Shown here: piece after piece, positions 32,592 through 40,769 of the stretch
Layout: each line of letters opens with the position of its first letter
How positions within the stretch are numbered: the stretch's first letter is position 1
Assembly (NCBI GenBank): GCA_964509425.1
Contig: CAZDWZ010000021.1
Coordinates: 1-59,261, forward strand
Source: CAZDWZ01 sp964509425
GTDB lineage: Bacteria; Bdellovibrionota_C; UBA2361; SZUA-149; CAZDWZ01
Direction: 5' to 3'
Length of the DNA: 59,261 nucleotides
Translations under genes and position numbers: made by a program
The notes under the pieces: generated by a model
Database searches by the model: none
Seen by the model: the letters and a program-made list of their open reading frames with translations, nothing else
Told to the model about the DNA's origin: nothing

Positions 32592-34121
32592 TTAGCGTTT
32601 TTCTGGCTGTGGCGGATGAACGCCGTTATAGGAGCTGCCGATCGAGAATTCGAACGTTTTCATCGTTTCTCCCGCGAATACAACCGGTACTCTGTCAGGA
32701 AGTTTTTTCACCGATGAGAAATACTTCGAAGCAGCTTCTTCGTTTCGTTTCTCTTTCAACACGATAAGCGCATTCTGTCCGGTCAGCTCATGCCAACCAT
32801 CCCAAATATCGTATTGGTTCATCCGGCGGCCGTCGAGATTCGCATTATACACTCGGGGACGCTCTTTCGAGTAAAACGCGATCTCGGATGCGACTTCATA
32901 GCTGTCGGTAAACACGAACGGCTGCGGCGCGTTCTCCCCCGCTGATTTTCTGTAATCCGCGAGCACCTTATCAACACCCGCGCCAAGCTCAGTCCAACCA
33001 GCCAGCTTCTTCGTGGGAAGCACTTTGGTAGGCAGCCAAAAATGACATCCGAGAAAAGCCAGGTGGGCGATCACGGTTATTCCAGCGCTCAAGAGAATCC
33101 CAGGTTTGATAAGCCGGGTAACGCGCGGGGAAACGATCCGATAGTGAGCGATGAGATAGGCGAGAAGCAGCAGCCCGCCGATATAGATGGGCAACGGCCA
33201 ATTTGCGTAGGCAGGCTTCGTGAAAGAGACCAGGGCGACAAAGACGGCAAGCGGTGCGGAAGAGAAGAGGAGCAGCGCCGCCACCCGGTCGTCGCTCTTC
33301 CATTCACGATAGGCCGCCGCGAAGCTATAGAAAATTCCAAAAAAGATAAGGGGACCGACGAATCCGATTTGGCCGAGCAGCAGCTCGAAAAAGAATTGCG
33401 GCCTGAGTGAGGAAGATTTCGAATTCGCCACATGAGAGGCGTTGTGCTGGAAGTTCACCCACGCGTGTTCGGCGTTCCACTTGAGAATAGGAAATATAAC
33501 GAACAAACAGACGACGGTCCCCGCGATGAATGCCGGATGGATCAAATGCCGCCGCAGGTGCGGCGTGAGAAACAATAGAAGAAAGATGCTCGGGTAGAGA
33601 AAGGCGACCGTATACTTTGCCAGCACGCCCAAGCCGACCGCCGCTCCGAACCCAACCCAATAGGGAGATTCTTCTTCGACCACCGCGCGGTGTGCGCACA
33701 CGAGCGCAACCAACCAGAGCAAAGCTGCCGGCGCGTCGGTCGTCATGAGCACGCCCATCTGCGCGAAGATGGGCAACGACCGGCTCGCGAGCCACGCCGC
33801 GAGTGCCGTTCTCGGACCCATGAGCTGCCGGACAAAAACGTAAAACAAAATCGAGAAAAACGCGTAACACGCGATAGCCGGAAGCCTCACGGCGAACGGT
33901 GTCTCTCCGAACAGCATGGTGCTGGCTTTGATGAGCACGGCAACCGCCGGGCCTTTACTGTAATACGCCCAATCGATGTGCCGCGACCATTCGACGTAGT
34001 GAGTCTCATCCGGAGAAAGGTCGAAGGGCGAAAAGAGAACGACGAGGACATTCACCGCTGTCAGGAAAACGAAGACTAAAAAGAACCATCGGTCGCTTGC
34101 GGTAAGTCGTGAGTCGGTCAT
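32592..34121 (-). CDS. GT39/ArnT-like dolichyl-type glycosyltransferase
   Basis: A 509-residue polytopic protein. Ten or more membrane segments, with the first extracytoplasmic loop LSPDETHYVEWSRHIDWAYY containing the DE pair of ArnT/PMT-like enzymes, then SKGPAVAVLIK. QMGVLMTTDAPAALLW is another family landmark. It should transfer a sugar from a polyprenyl phosphate to an envelope acceptor. A C-terminal periplasmic domain (VFTDSYEVASEIAFYSKERP) follows. It sits beside an OmpA lipoprotein and lnt on the same strand, giving an envelope theme. Confidence 0.8.
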   Translation of the reverse strand: MTDSRLTASDRWFFLVFVFLTAVNVLVVLFSPFDLSPDETHYVEWSRHIDWAYYSKGPAVAVLIKASTMLFGETPFAVRLPAIACYAFFSILFYVFVRQLMGPRTALAAWLASRSLPIFAQMGVLMTTDAPAALLWLVALVCAHRAVVEEESPYWVGFGAAVGLGVLAKYTVAFLYPSIFLLLFLTPHLRRHLIHPAFIAGTVVCLFVIFPILKWNAEHAWVNFQHNASHVANSKSSSLRPQFFFELLLGQIGFVGPLIFFGIFYSFAAAYREWKSDDRVAALLLFSSAPLAVFVALVSFTKPAYANWPLPIYIGGLLLLAYLIAHYRIVSPRVTRLIKPGILLSAGITVIAHLAFLGCHFWLPTKVLPTKKLAGWTELGAGVDKVLADYRKSAGENAPQPFVFTDSYEVASEIAFYSKERPRVYNANLDGRRMNQYDIWDGWHELTGQNALIVLKEKRNEEAASKYFSSVKKLPDRVPVVFAGETMKTFEFSIGSSYNGVHPPQPEKR

Positions 34122-34154
34122 CCTAAAGCTCTCTTTGGGAGTTCTCTCGCCGTG

Positions 34155-34862
34155 CTACGGGAGAACCACAAGCTCCACCCGGCGATTGAGCTGCTTGCCT
34201 TCGCCGGTTTTATTCGTCGCAAGCGGATCTTTTGCCGCGTGAGCATACGAACGGATGATGTCGGTTGAGATCCCTTGAGCGGCAAGAAACGCGACAACCG
34301 TTCGGGCCCGCGCTTCACTGAGCTGCTGGTTCTTGTCGTTGTTCCCGAGGTCGTCGGTATGCGCATGAACCTCTATCGCTTTTACGAAGGGATGCCGACG
34401 GACTGCAGCAGCGAACCGCTCGAGCTGTTGTGCCGCACCAAGGCGGAGCGACGCTCGGTTCGCATCAAAGTAAACAGTGTCTTGGATCGATGCGCTGTTG
34501 ATTCGGCGTCCCCGATCATCCAATGTATCTTGAATGGACATCAACGCACGCTGATTGAGCGCAATTTGGGTCTTCAGGGAGTCGAGCTCACGCTGCTGTT
34601 GAAGCTCCTGCCCTTCGGCGATGTCGAGACCTACTCCGGTCATGATACCGCTCGCCGCACCAATGGCGGCACCGACACCCATCCCGGCATCGACGTGCTG
34701 CACCTGATTTCCGATGACACCTCCGGCGCCGGTTCCCCAGCCTGCCCCGAGAACCGCACCAACGGCTGTTTTGTCAGGACCTGCCGTCGGCGAGCATGCC
34801 GAGAGGGACCAAATCGAAAAAAGTGCTGCCGAAACGATACGAAGACGTCGCCTGATATTCAT
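34155..34862 (-). CDS. OmpA-family lipoprotein
   Basis: A 235-residue protein from ATG 34860-34862, with GGAT about 7 nt upstream. The N-terminus carries a lipoprotein signal with lipobox LSAC. A glycine-rich zipper region (GAVLGAGWGTGAGGVIGNQV and VGAAIGAASGIMTG) follows, then a coiled coil and an OmpA peptidoglycan-binding domain (VYFDANRASLR, VKAIEVHAHTDDLGNNDKNQ, LSEARARTVVAFL, LNRRVELVV). It should link the outer membrane to peptidoglycan. The downstream gene lnt processes lipoproteins. Confidence 0.88.
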   Translation of the reverse strand: MNIRRRLRIVSAALFSIWSLSACSPTAGPDKTAVGAVLGAGWGTGAGGVIGNQVQHVDAGMGVGAAIGAASGIMTGVGLDIAEGQELQQQRELDSLKTQIALNQRALMSIQDTLDDRGRRINSASIQDTVYFDANRASLRLGAAQQLERFAAAVRRHPFVKAIEVHAHTDDLGNNDKNQQLSEARARTVVAFLAAQGISTDIIRSYAHAAKDPLATNKTGEGKQLNRRVELVVLP

Positions 34863-34974
34863 GGTGATCCAAAAAATTTGATCCAATCTCTGAGCCAACC
34901 CAGAACCCGAGGCCACTCCGATATTGAGAGACCCAGAAGAGATTGTGCGTTGTAAATAAATACCGTCAAAGGAT

Positions 34975-36576
34975 TCACTCCGGCAATCCTCCTTTTCGCG
35001 CGCGTTGCACTGCTACAATTCCAAAAACCAACATCAACCACGCTCCGGTATCACCTATACGGGAATACAGGGTGCGCCCGCTGAGAATCGGTGCCTCAAC
35101 GACAGCAAATCCCTCTTGAAACATAGGAATCGACGCAAATGTCTCGCCGGTAGGATCAACGACGGCCGAGTATCCTGTGTTCGTTCCTCGCACCAAAGTC
35201 CGGCCGGTCTCGATCGCACGCCAGGCGGCAAGCATGTGATGCTGCAATGGCGCGTGGGATTTCCCGTACCAGGCGTCATTCGTCAGGTTGACCAAGAGGT
35301 TCGAACCGAACAGGAGATACTCCCGGCTTAATCGCGGAACCAGATCTTCGTAACAAATGAGCGTCCCGATTCGAAGCTCCGGAGTGCCGGTTTCGACATT
35401 CTCCGGGATCGAAAGCGGCATCACGATCTCACCTCTCGTGAGATTGCCCGTCATCGGACTCAATTTCGCAAGAAACGGCAGCACCGATGCAAGCGGCATG
35501 TATTCGCCAAACGGCATGAGCGTCCGCTTGTGATACATCTCCCGGAGCACCCCGTTCGCCGACAGCATTGCCGAATTGTAGCGATGATATGAATTTTCAC
35601 GATTGGTCAGCAGACCTTGCTCCTTGAGCACCCGGAGCTCCTCCGGCGATTTCTCTTGAAACGACATCGTGCCGTAGATCAGGCTCCCATCGCCCTGCGG
35701 AAATGGATCGTAATTTGTGCCCCGCAATGACTTCGTCTTCAGGCCGGTCGGAGTCCACACGTTCATCACGGATTCCGGCCACACCAACAGCTCTGCCCCC
35801 GCTTCCACGGCGCGTTTTGAGAGTGACGCATAGGTCTCGAGATTCGCGCTGAGCATCATCACGTTGGCGCCTTTCAGCGCATGAAGGTTTCCCTGCACGA
35901 GGCCGATTTTCACACGCGGCGCAACTCGCGTCTCATCCGACACGGCCACGTTCCGAAATGCACCGGCGATGAGCGGCAACGCGATGACCGCAGATGTGAG
36001 CAAGAGCCGTCCGTGCCGAACACCACCTTCCTCACGTGCGAGAAGAATCGTATCGACGGCGAGCGCAGCCCAGACCAGAACAAGAAAGCTGAGCGGATAT
36101 TCACCGCAGACTCCGGCCAACGACGAGAAACTCTTCCAGGCGAGAAAATTGTGCGCGAGTCCCCAAGGAAACAAGCGGGGAAAAATCATCTCGAATACTA
36201 TCCATGCGACCGGAAGAAACAGCCAATGCTCATCGACGTCACCCGAGCGGAATCTCCCGTACAGCCATCCGGCCGCCGCAAATTGCAGCGCAGAGGTGGA
36301 TACAAATAATGCAAACACGAGGTGCGCGACGATCGATGGAAATCCGCCGAACAGCGTGATGGTTTCAGGGATCCAATAAAACGCTGTGGTTGAAAAAACG
36401 ATGCCGCCCGCGAAGAAATCACGCGCCGGCCGACGGCTCATTCGCCCAAAAGCGACGAAACAGAGAATGGCGATGGTCGCGAGAGACACTGCGGCCCAGG
36501 AATCGGCAAAAACAGCCGCAAGCCCGAGAAGCAGACCACCGATGAGAAACCCGGCCAACGAGATGCGGTCAGTCAC
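34975..36576 (-). CDS. lnt: Apolipoprotein N-acyltransferase
   Basis: A 533-residue protein. GTG 36574-36576 is chosen as start because it overlaps the hemA stop and follows GGACGAGAG; the frame upstream is not conserved. About eight N-terminal membrane segments are followed by a nitrilase-like periplasmic domain with the expected triad regions: ELLVWPESV (Glu), HKRTLMPFGEYMP (Lys) and LICYEDLVP (Cys). It adds the third acyl chain to lipoproteins at the inner membrane. This supports a diderm envelope. It is coupled to hemA by an 8-bp overlap. Confidence 0.95.
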   Translation of the reverse strand: MTDRISLAGFLIGGLLLGLAAVFADSWAAVSLATIAILCFVAFGRMSRRPARDFFAGGIVFSTTAFYWIPETITLFGGFPSIVAHLVFALFVSTSALQFAAAGWLYGRFRSGDVDEHWLFLPVAWIVFEMIFPRLFPWGLAHNFLAWKSFSSLAGVCGEYPLSFLVLVWAALAVDTILLAREEGGVRHGRLLLTSAVIALPLIAGAFRNVAVSDETRVAPRVKIGLVQGNLHALKGANVMMLSANLETYASLSKRAVEAGAELLVWPESVMNVWTPTGLKTKSLRGTNYDPFPQGDGSLIYGTMSFQEKSPEELRVLKEQGLLTNRENSYHRYNSAMLSANGVLREMYHKRTLMPFGEYMPLASVLPFLAKLSPMTGNLTRGEIVMPLSIPENVETGTPELRIGTLICYEDLVPRLSREYLLFGSNLLVNLTNDAWYGKSHAPLQHHMLAAWRAIETGRTLVRGTNTGYSAVVDPTGETFASIPMFQEGFAVVEAPILSGRTLYSRIGDTGAWLMLVFGIVAVQRARKGGLPE

Positions 36577-37864
36577 TCGTAAGCTCTCGTCCGATAGATG
36601 TCGGCATCCACGAGGAGCGTTCGTAGTTTTCGACCGATTCGCTGTCTTCGTCGTGCGCGATGTGCGGCAGCGCACACTCGTCCCACGCAGCCTTCAGCGA
36701 AGTAACAAACTCCGTCACCATAGCCGGCGTGTGGGCGGCGGTGGGAGTTACTCGGAGTCGCTCGGTGCCTTTTTCCACAGTTGGGAAATTGATCGGCTGA
36801 ACATACATTCCGAACTTCTTGAGAAGATGGTCAGCGAGCTCTTTGCAGCGGAAGGAATCCCGCACCATCACTGGCACCATATGTCCCGGCGTGAGCAGCG
36901 TCGGAATCTCGGACGCGCGAAGCTCGCGCTTTAATTGCTTTACTCGCTCATAGAGCGACTCGCGTTCTTCTTGGCTGTTCTTCAGATGGCGGACGCTCGC
37001 GAGTGCGGCGGCGCAGACGACCGGAGGCAATGACGTCGTGAAGATGAATCCCCCTCCGTAGCTCCGAACGACATCAACAGCACGGCGAGATGCGGTGATA
37101 AATCCTCCAACCACGCCGAACCCCTTTCCGAGTCCGCCCTGCACAATATCGACCTCATCGAGGAGACCGAGCTGTTCACAGATTCCACCGCCTCGCTTTC
37201 CGTAGACGCCGACGGCATGCGTTTCATCGACATACGTCAGAGCGCCATGCCGCTTTGCGACTTCTAGCATCTCGGCGATCGGTGAAATGTCCCCTTCCAT
37301 TGAATAGATAGATTCGAACGCCACAATCTTCGGGCGATCCGAAGCCGCTCGGCTCATCTCGCGCTCGAGATGCTCGGGATCGTTGTGCGTGAAAATTACA
37401 CGCTCGGTCCGGCTATTCCGGATTCCGGCGATCATCGAGGCGTGATTATGAGAGTCGGAGAAGATGATGCTGTCTTTCATCACCGCGCCGAGCGTGCTGA
37501 GCGCCGTCTCGTTCGCGACAAAGCCTGACGTGAAGAGCAACGCCGATTCCTTCCGGTGGAGGTCGGCCAGCTCATGCTCCAACTCGACTAAGAGATGATG
37601 AGTTCCTGAGATATTTCTCGTTCCGCCGGCGCCGACACCGTATTGCTGGACCGCGGCTTCGGCGGCCTCCAAAACCCTCGGATGCTGGCTCATCCCGAGG
37701 TAGTCGTTACTGCACCAGACCGTAACTTCATTGACTCCGTCGACCCCTCTTACGTCGGCGAGCGGATTTCGGCCTCGAAAACGGCCGATATCGAGAAACG
37801 TCCGGTATCTCCCCTCGTCCCTCAGTTTCGTAAGGAGGGTTTCAAATAGTTCCTGATAGTTCAC
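36569..37864 (-). CDS. hemA: 5-Aminolevulinate synthase
   Basis: A 431-residue PLP enzyme, GTG start. Alpha-oxoamine synthase fold with features of ALAS rather than Kbl or BioF: YRTFLDIGRFRG, VTVWCSNDYLGMSQHP, GAGGTRNISGTHH, NHASMIAGIRNS, FESIYSMEGDISPI, DETHAVGVYGKRGGG, the lysine in GGLGKGFGVVGG and YVQPINFPTVEKGTERLRVTP. It condenses glycine with succinyl-CoA. hemB, which uses the product, starts divergently 170 bp away. A C-terminal tail of about 25 residues is less conserved. Confidence 0.88.
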   Translation of the reverse strand: MNYQELFETLLTKLRDEGRYRTFLDIGRFRGRNPLADVRGVDGVNEVTVWCSNDYLGMSQHPRVLEAAEAAVQQYGVGAGGTRNISGTHHLLVELEHELADLHRKESALLFTSGFVANETALSTLGAVMKDSIIFSDSHNHASMIAGIRNSRTERVIFTHNDPEHLEREMSRAASDRPKIVAFESIYSMEGDISPIAEMLEVAKRHGALTYVDETHAVGVYGKRGGGICEQLGLLDEVDIVQGGLGKGFGVVGGFITASRRAVDVVRSYGGGFIFTTSLPPVVCAAALASVRHLKNSQEERESLYERVKQLKRELRASEIPTLLTPGHMVPVMVRDSFRCKELADHLLKKFGMYVQPINFPTVEKGTERLRVTPTAAHTPAMVTEFVTSLKAAWDECALPHIAHDEDSESVENYERSSWMPTSIGRELTSD

Positions 37865-38033
37865 GTAGTTTACTCAGTCGATCACTCACAAAAAAAGCCA
37901 AGTGTGAGAGGAATTTCGAGAAATCGGACGACACAACCTTGAGATCCGCAATCGTCAGGCTATAAATGCCCGGCAACTCGCGGTGGGATCTCTCTCAGCC
38001 GCAGGTGAATTATTGCATTAAACGGGGTCTAAC

Positions 38034-39059
38034 ATGAAGCCTCAGAATCAACAAACTCTATCAAACCAGTCTGAAATCACTCTCTCCCATCGCCCGCGCA
38101 GAATGCGATTGAAAGAGTCGATTCGAAACGCCGTCGCCGACGTGACGCTCACGAGACACAATCTCGTGATGCCGCTTTTCGTGAAGCCGGGGAAAAACGA
38201 ACGGCAGCCGGTCTCCTCGATGCCCGAGGTGTTTCAAGAATCGCCGGACAAAGCGCTTGAGACAATTCGCGAGCAGGCCGACCGAGGCGTCGAGCACTTC
38301 TTGCTGTTCGGAGTCGTTCCTCCGGAGAAAAAGGACCCGACGGGTTCAATCGCCTGGAGTCCTGACAATCCCGTGAACATTCTCATGCGTTCTGTCCGAG
38401 ACGCTGGCCTCAAGTCCACGCTCATCGCGGACTGTTGTTGCTGTGAGTATACCGACCACGGTCACTGCGGAGCGCTCAGCAAAAATCCCGACGAAACTGT
38501 CGACAATGATCAAACCCTTCCGCTTCTGCAGAAGCAGGCGCTGGCCTTTGCGGAGTTCGGAGCCGACATCATTGCTCCCTCGGGAATGATGGACGGAATG
38601 ATCGGTTCAATTCGCGAAGCTCTCGACCAAGAAGGTCAGAAAAACATCGCCATCATGAGTTACGCGATGAAGTATGCGTCCGCGATGTACGGTCCCTTCC
38701 GGGAAGCGGCTCAAGGCGCGCCGAAGTTCGGGAACCGGCGCTCATATCAAGCCGACTACCGCCGCTCGCGTGAATGGGAAACGGAAATCGAAATGGACAT
38801 GGCTGAAGGCGCCGACATGCTCATGGTGAAGCCGGCGGCGACGTACCTCGACATCATCCGTCAGGTTAAAGACGCTTCTCCTCTCCCGCTTGCTGCGTAT
38901 CACGTGAGTGGAGAGTACAGCATGATTCGGGCGGCAGCAGCAAACGGCTGGATCGATCTTCAGGCGGCAGCGACGGAGGTCACCTATGGCATCCGGCGCG
39001 CGGGTGCCGACATGATCATCAGCTATTTCACTCCTCGGATGATGGAGTGGCTGAGGTAA
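38034..39059 (+). CDS. hemB: Porphobilinogen synthase (ALA dehydratase)
   Basis: A 341-residue protein. It joins two 5-aminolevulinate molecules to porphobilinogen. Visible signatures: the zinc-binding cysteine cluster DCCCCEYTDHGHCG, GADIIAPSGMMDGMI, the catalytic lysines in SYAMKYASAMYGPFR and ADMLMVKPA, and YHVSGEYSM. About 20 residues at the N-terminus are variable. It is divergent from the ALA synthase gene, so the first two steps of the C4 haem pathway share one intergenic region. Confidence 0.97.
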   Translation: MKPQNQQTLSNQSEITLSHRPRRMRLKESIRNAVADVTLTRHNLVMPLFVKPGKNERQPVSSMPEVFQESPDKALETIREQADRGVEHFLLFGVVPPEKKDPTGSIAWSPDNPVNILMRSVRDAGLKSTLIADCCCCEYTDHGHCGALSKNPDETVDNDQTLPLLQKQALAFAEFGADIIAPSGMMDGMIGSIREALDQEGQKNIAIMSYAMKYASAMYGPFREAAQGAPKFGNRRSYQADYRRSREWETEIEMDMAEGADMLMVKPAATYLDIIRQVKDASPLPLAAYHVSGEYSMIRAAAANGWIDLQAAATEVTYGIRRAGADMIISYFTPRMMEWLR

Positions 39060-39125
39060 CCTTTCAACTCTGAGCTTGAAGAGCTCCGAGTGTCGGTCTC
39101 GGTCTCGAAGAAGATACGGCAAACC

Positions 39126-40769
39126 TCAGTCGTTCCTCGGCACGGGAACTTTTGTGTTCTCTGCAATCTCCAGAAGATCGAGCATCCTCCGGAATCCGCG
39201 ATTCTTCGCGGCGGCAAGCGGAGTGACTCCAGCCTTGTCCGGAATCGACGGATCAGCGCCCGAAGCGAGGAAAAGCCTCACGAGCTCCAGATTATCATCG
39301 CGAACTGCGAGCAGGAGAGGAGTAGCGCCGCTCACGTCCCTTAGATTGAGGTTTCCGCCGGCGGCAATCAACGCTTCGGCGATTCTCAGATCCGGAAGCT
39401 TTCCAAGAGAATGAATCGCGGCAGAACCAGATCGCTCAAGGAGGTTGGGATTTGCCCCAGCACGAAGCAAAGCGGCGATCGTCTCCACATCGGTATAGCT
39501 AAGAGTATGTACGACGAGCGGGAGCCGTCCGGAGATCGGATCCATTCTATTCGGATCGGAACCGAGGTCGAGGAATGCCTTCAAAGCACCCGGTTCGCTG
39601 GAGATTTCCGTAAGCGACTCATGAAACCGGCTCCGCACGTCAAATATCTGCCTCACGAGATTAAGCTCGACTCCCAACGACTGCTCTGCTCGAACTGTGG
39701 AATAAACCACCCACCGATGGAGCCAATTCAACTTTCGAGCCGCGTTGGTTGCGACGAAGAGAGCAACCGATACGAGACACGCTCGAACCCAACGATTCGA
39801 CAGCACCGTACGAAATCGCGACCGCTGACTGCGTCCGGAGAATAAAACTTCGGGAAGCACTGCCTCACGAGTTCCTGTGATAAACTCGGGGACCGCCGAG
39901 TCAGATCGATCAAACTCTCGAAACACCGAAAGCATCTGTTCAGCATTTCGAAACCGTTTTGAGCTGTCTTTCTCACACGCTTTGGCAATTGCGGCCTGAA
40001 GCCACACCGGAGTATCGGGACGAATCGCTCCGAGCGATGGGAGCGGATCATGAAGATGCCGCTGGGCAAGATTAAAAAGAGTCGTGTCAAGAAACGGTGG
40101 ACGGCCGGTGAGGAGCTCAAAGGCCAAGATGCCGATCGAATACACATCTGATGCCTCGGTCAGCAGACTGCCGGCGAACTGTTCCGGAGCCATATACGGG
40201 GGAGTGCCCAGCATTTTTCGCCCAGACTCGCCGGAGCGCCTGAGGGATTGTGCAAGACCAAAATCTGCGAGCTTCACCTGTGAAACGGCATCGGGTATGG
40301 CATCGCTGAGAAGTGCGTTCTCGGGTTTTACATCGAGATGGATCACTCCAAGTTTATGGGCATGGCTTAGTGCTCGAAGGATCCCTGAAAGACGGCGAAG
40401 AACGAGCTCGATCGGAAGTCCCGAGCCATTGTGGTTGTCGAGCTCGCTGCGGAGGGTCAACCCTGGAACGTATTCCATCACAATGCTGTAGCCGAAGGTC
40501 GGATCGGCGCAAAAGTTATACGTTCGAACGATGCCGGGATGTATCAGTGTGCGAGCGAGGAGAACCTCTCCTTTGAATCTGTTCAGCGCTCGTTGATCGC
40601 TCACGAGATGAGGGTAAAGAAATTTCAAGACCGCCGACTCGCCTCTCAGCATCGAGTCTTCCACCTGAAGTACCCACCCCATTCCGCCCTCCCCGAGAAC
40701 TCGGAGCGGAACGTAGCGGCCGCCGATCAACCTCTTGCTCTTGAGAAGTGCCGCAACCTCTTCATACAT
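39126..40769 (-). CDS. Membrane Ser/Thr protein kinase with ankyrin repeats, second of a pair
   Basis: A 547-residue protein from ATG 40767-40769, which overlaps the upstream kinase stop as TGATG. Kinase domain about 18-290: glycine loop GEGGMGWV, K49 (AVLKF), HLDVKPEN (H144-D146, so not an RD kinase), DFG at 169-171, APEQFAG. One membrane segment lies near 328-345 (ACLVSVALFVATNAA). At least four C-terminal ankyrin repeats follow (ALLRAGANPNLLERSGSAAI, LFLASGADPSIPDKAGVTPL), predicted outside the membrane. It is a paralogue of the next gene; the two probably work together. Confidence 0.88.
   Translation of the reverse strand: MYEEVAALLKSKRLIGGRYVPLRVLGEGGMGWVLQVEDSMLRGESAVLKFLYPHLVSDQRALNRFKGEVLLARTLIHPGIVRTYNFCADPTFGYSIVMEYVPGLTLRSELDNHNGSGLPIELVLRRLSGILRALSHAHKLGVIHLDVKPENALLSDAIPDAVSQVKLADFGLAQSLRRSGESGRKMLGTPPYMAPEQFAGSLLTEASDVYSIGILAFELLTGRPPFLDTTLFNLAQRHLHDPLPSLGAIRPDTPVWLQAAIAKACEKDSSKRFRNAEQMLSVFREFDRSDSAVPEFITGTREAVLPEVLFSGRSQRSRFRTVLSNRWVRACLVSVALFVATNAARKLNWLHRWVVYSTVRAEQSLGVELNLVRQIFDVRSRFHESLTEISSEPGALKAFLDLGSDPNRMDPISGRLPLVVHTLSYTDVETIAALLRAGANPNLLERSGSAAIHSLGKLPDLRIAEALIAAGGNLNLRDVSGATPLLLAVRDDNLELVRLFLASGADPSIPDKAGVTPLAAAKNRGFRRMLDLLEIAENTKVPVPRND

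Noticed and set aside
36569..37864. Annotation of hemA as 2-amino-3-ketobutyrate CoA ligase or 8-amino-7-oxononanoate synthase
   Set aside because: The GTRNISGT, NHASMIAGIR and YVQPINFPTV segments and the adjacent hemB favour 5-aminolevulinate synthase. The related enzymes remain a minor alternative.
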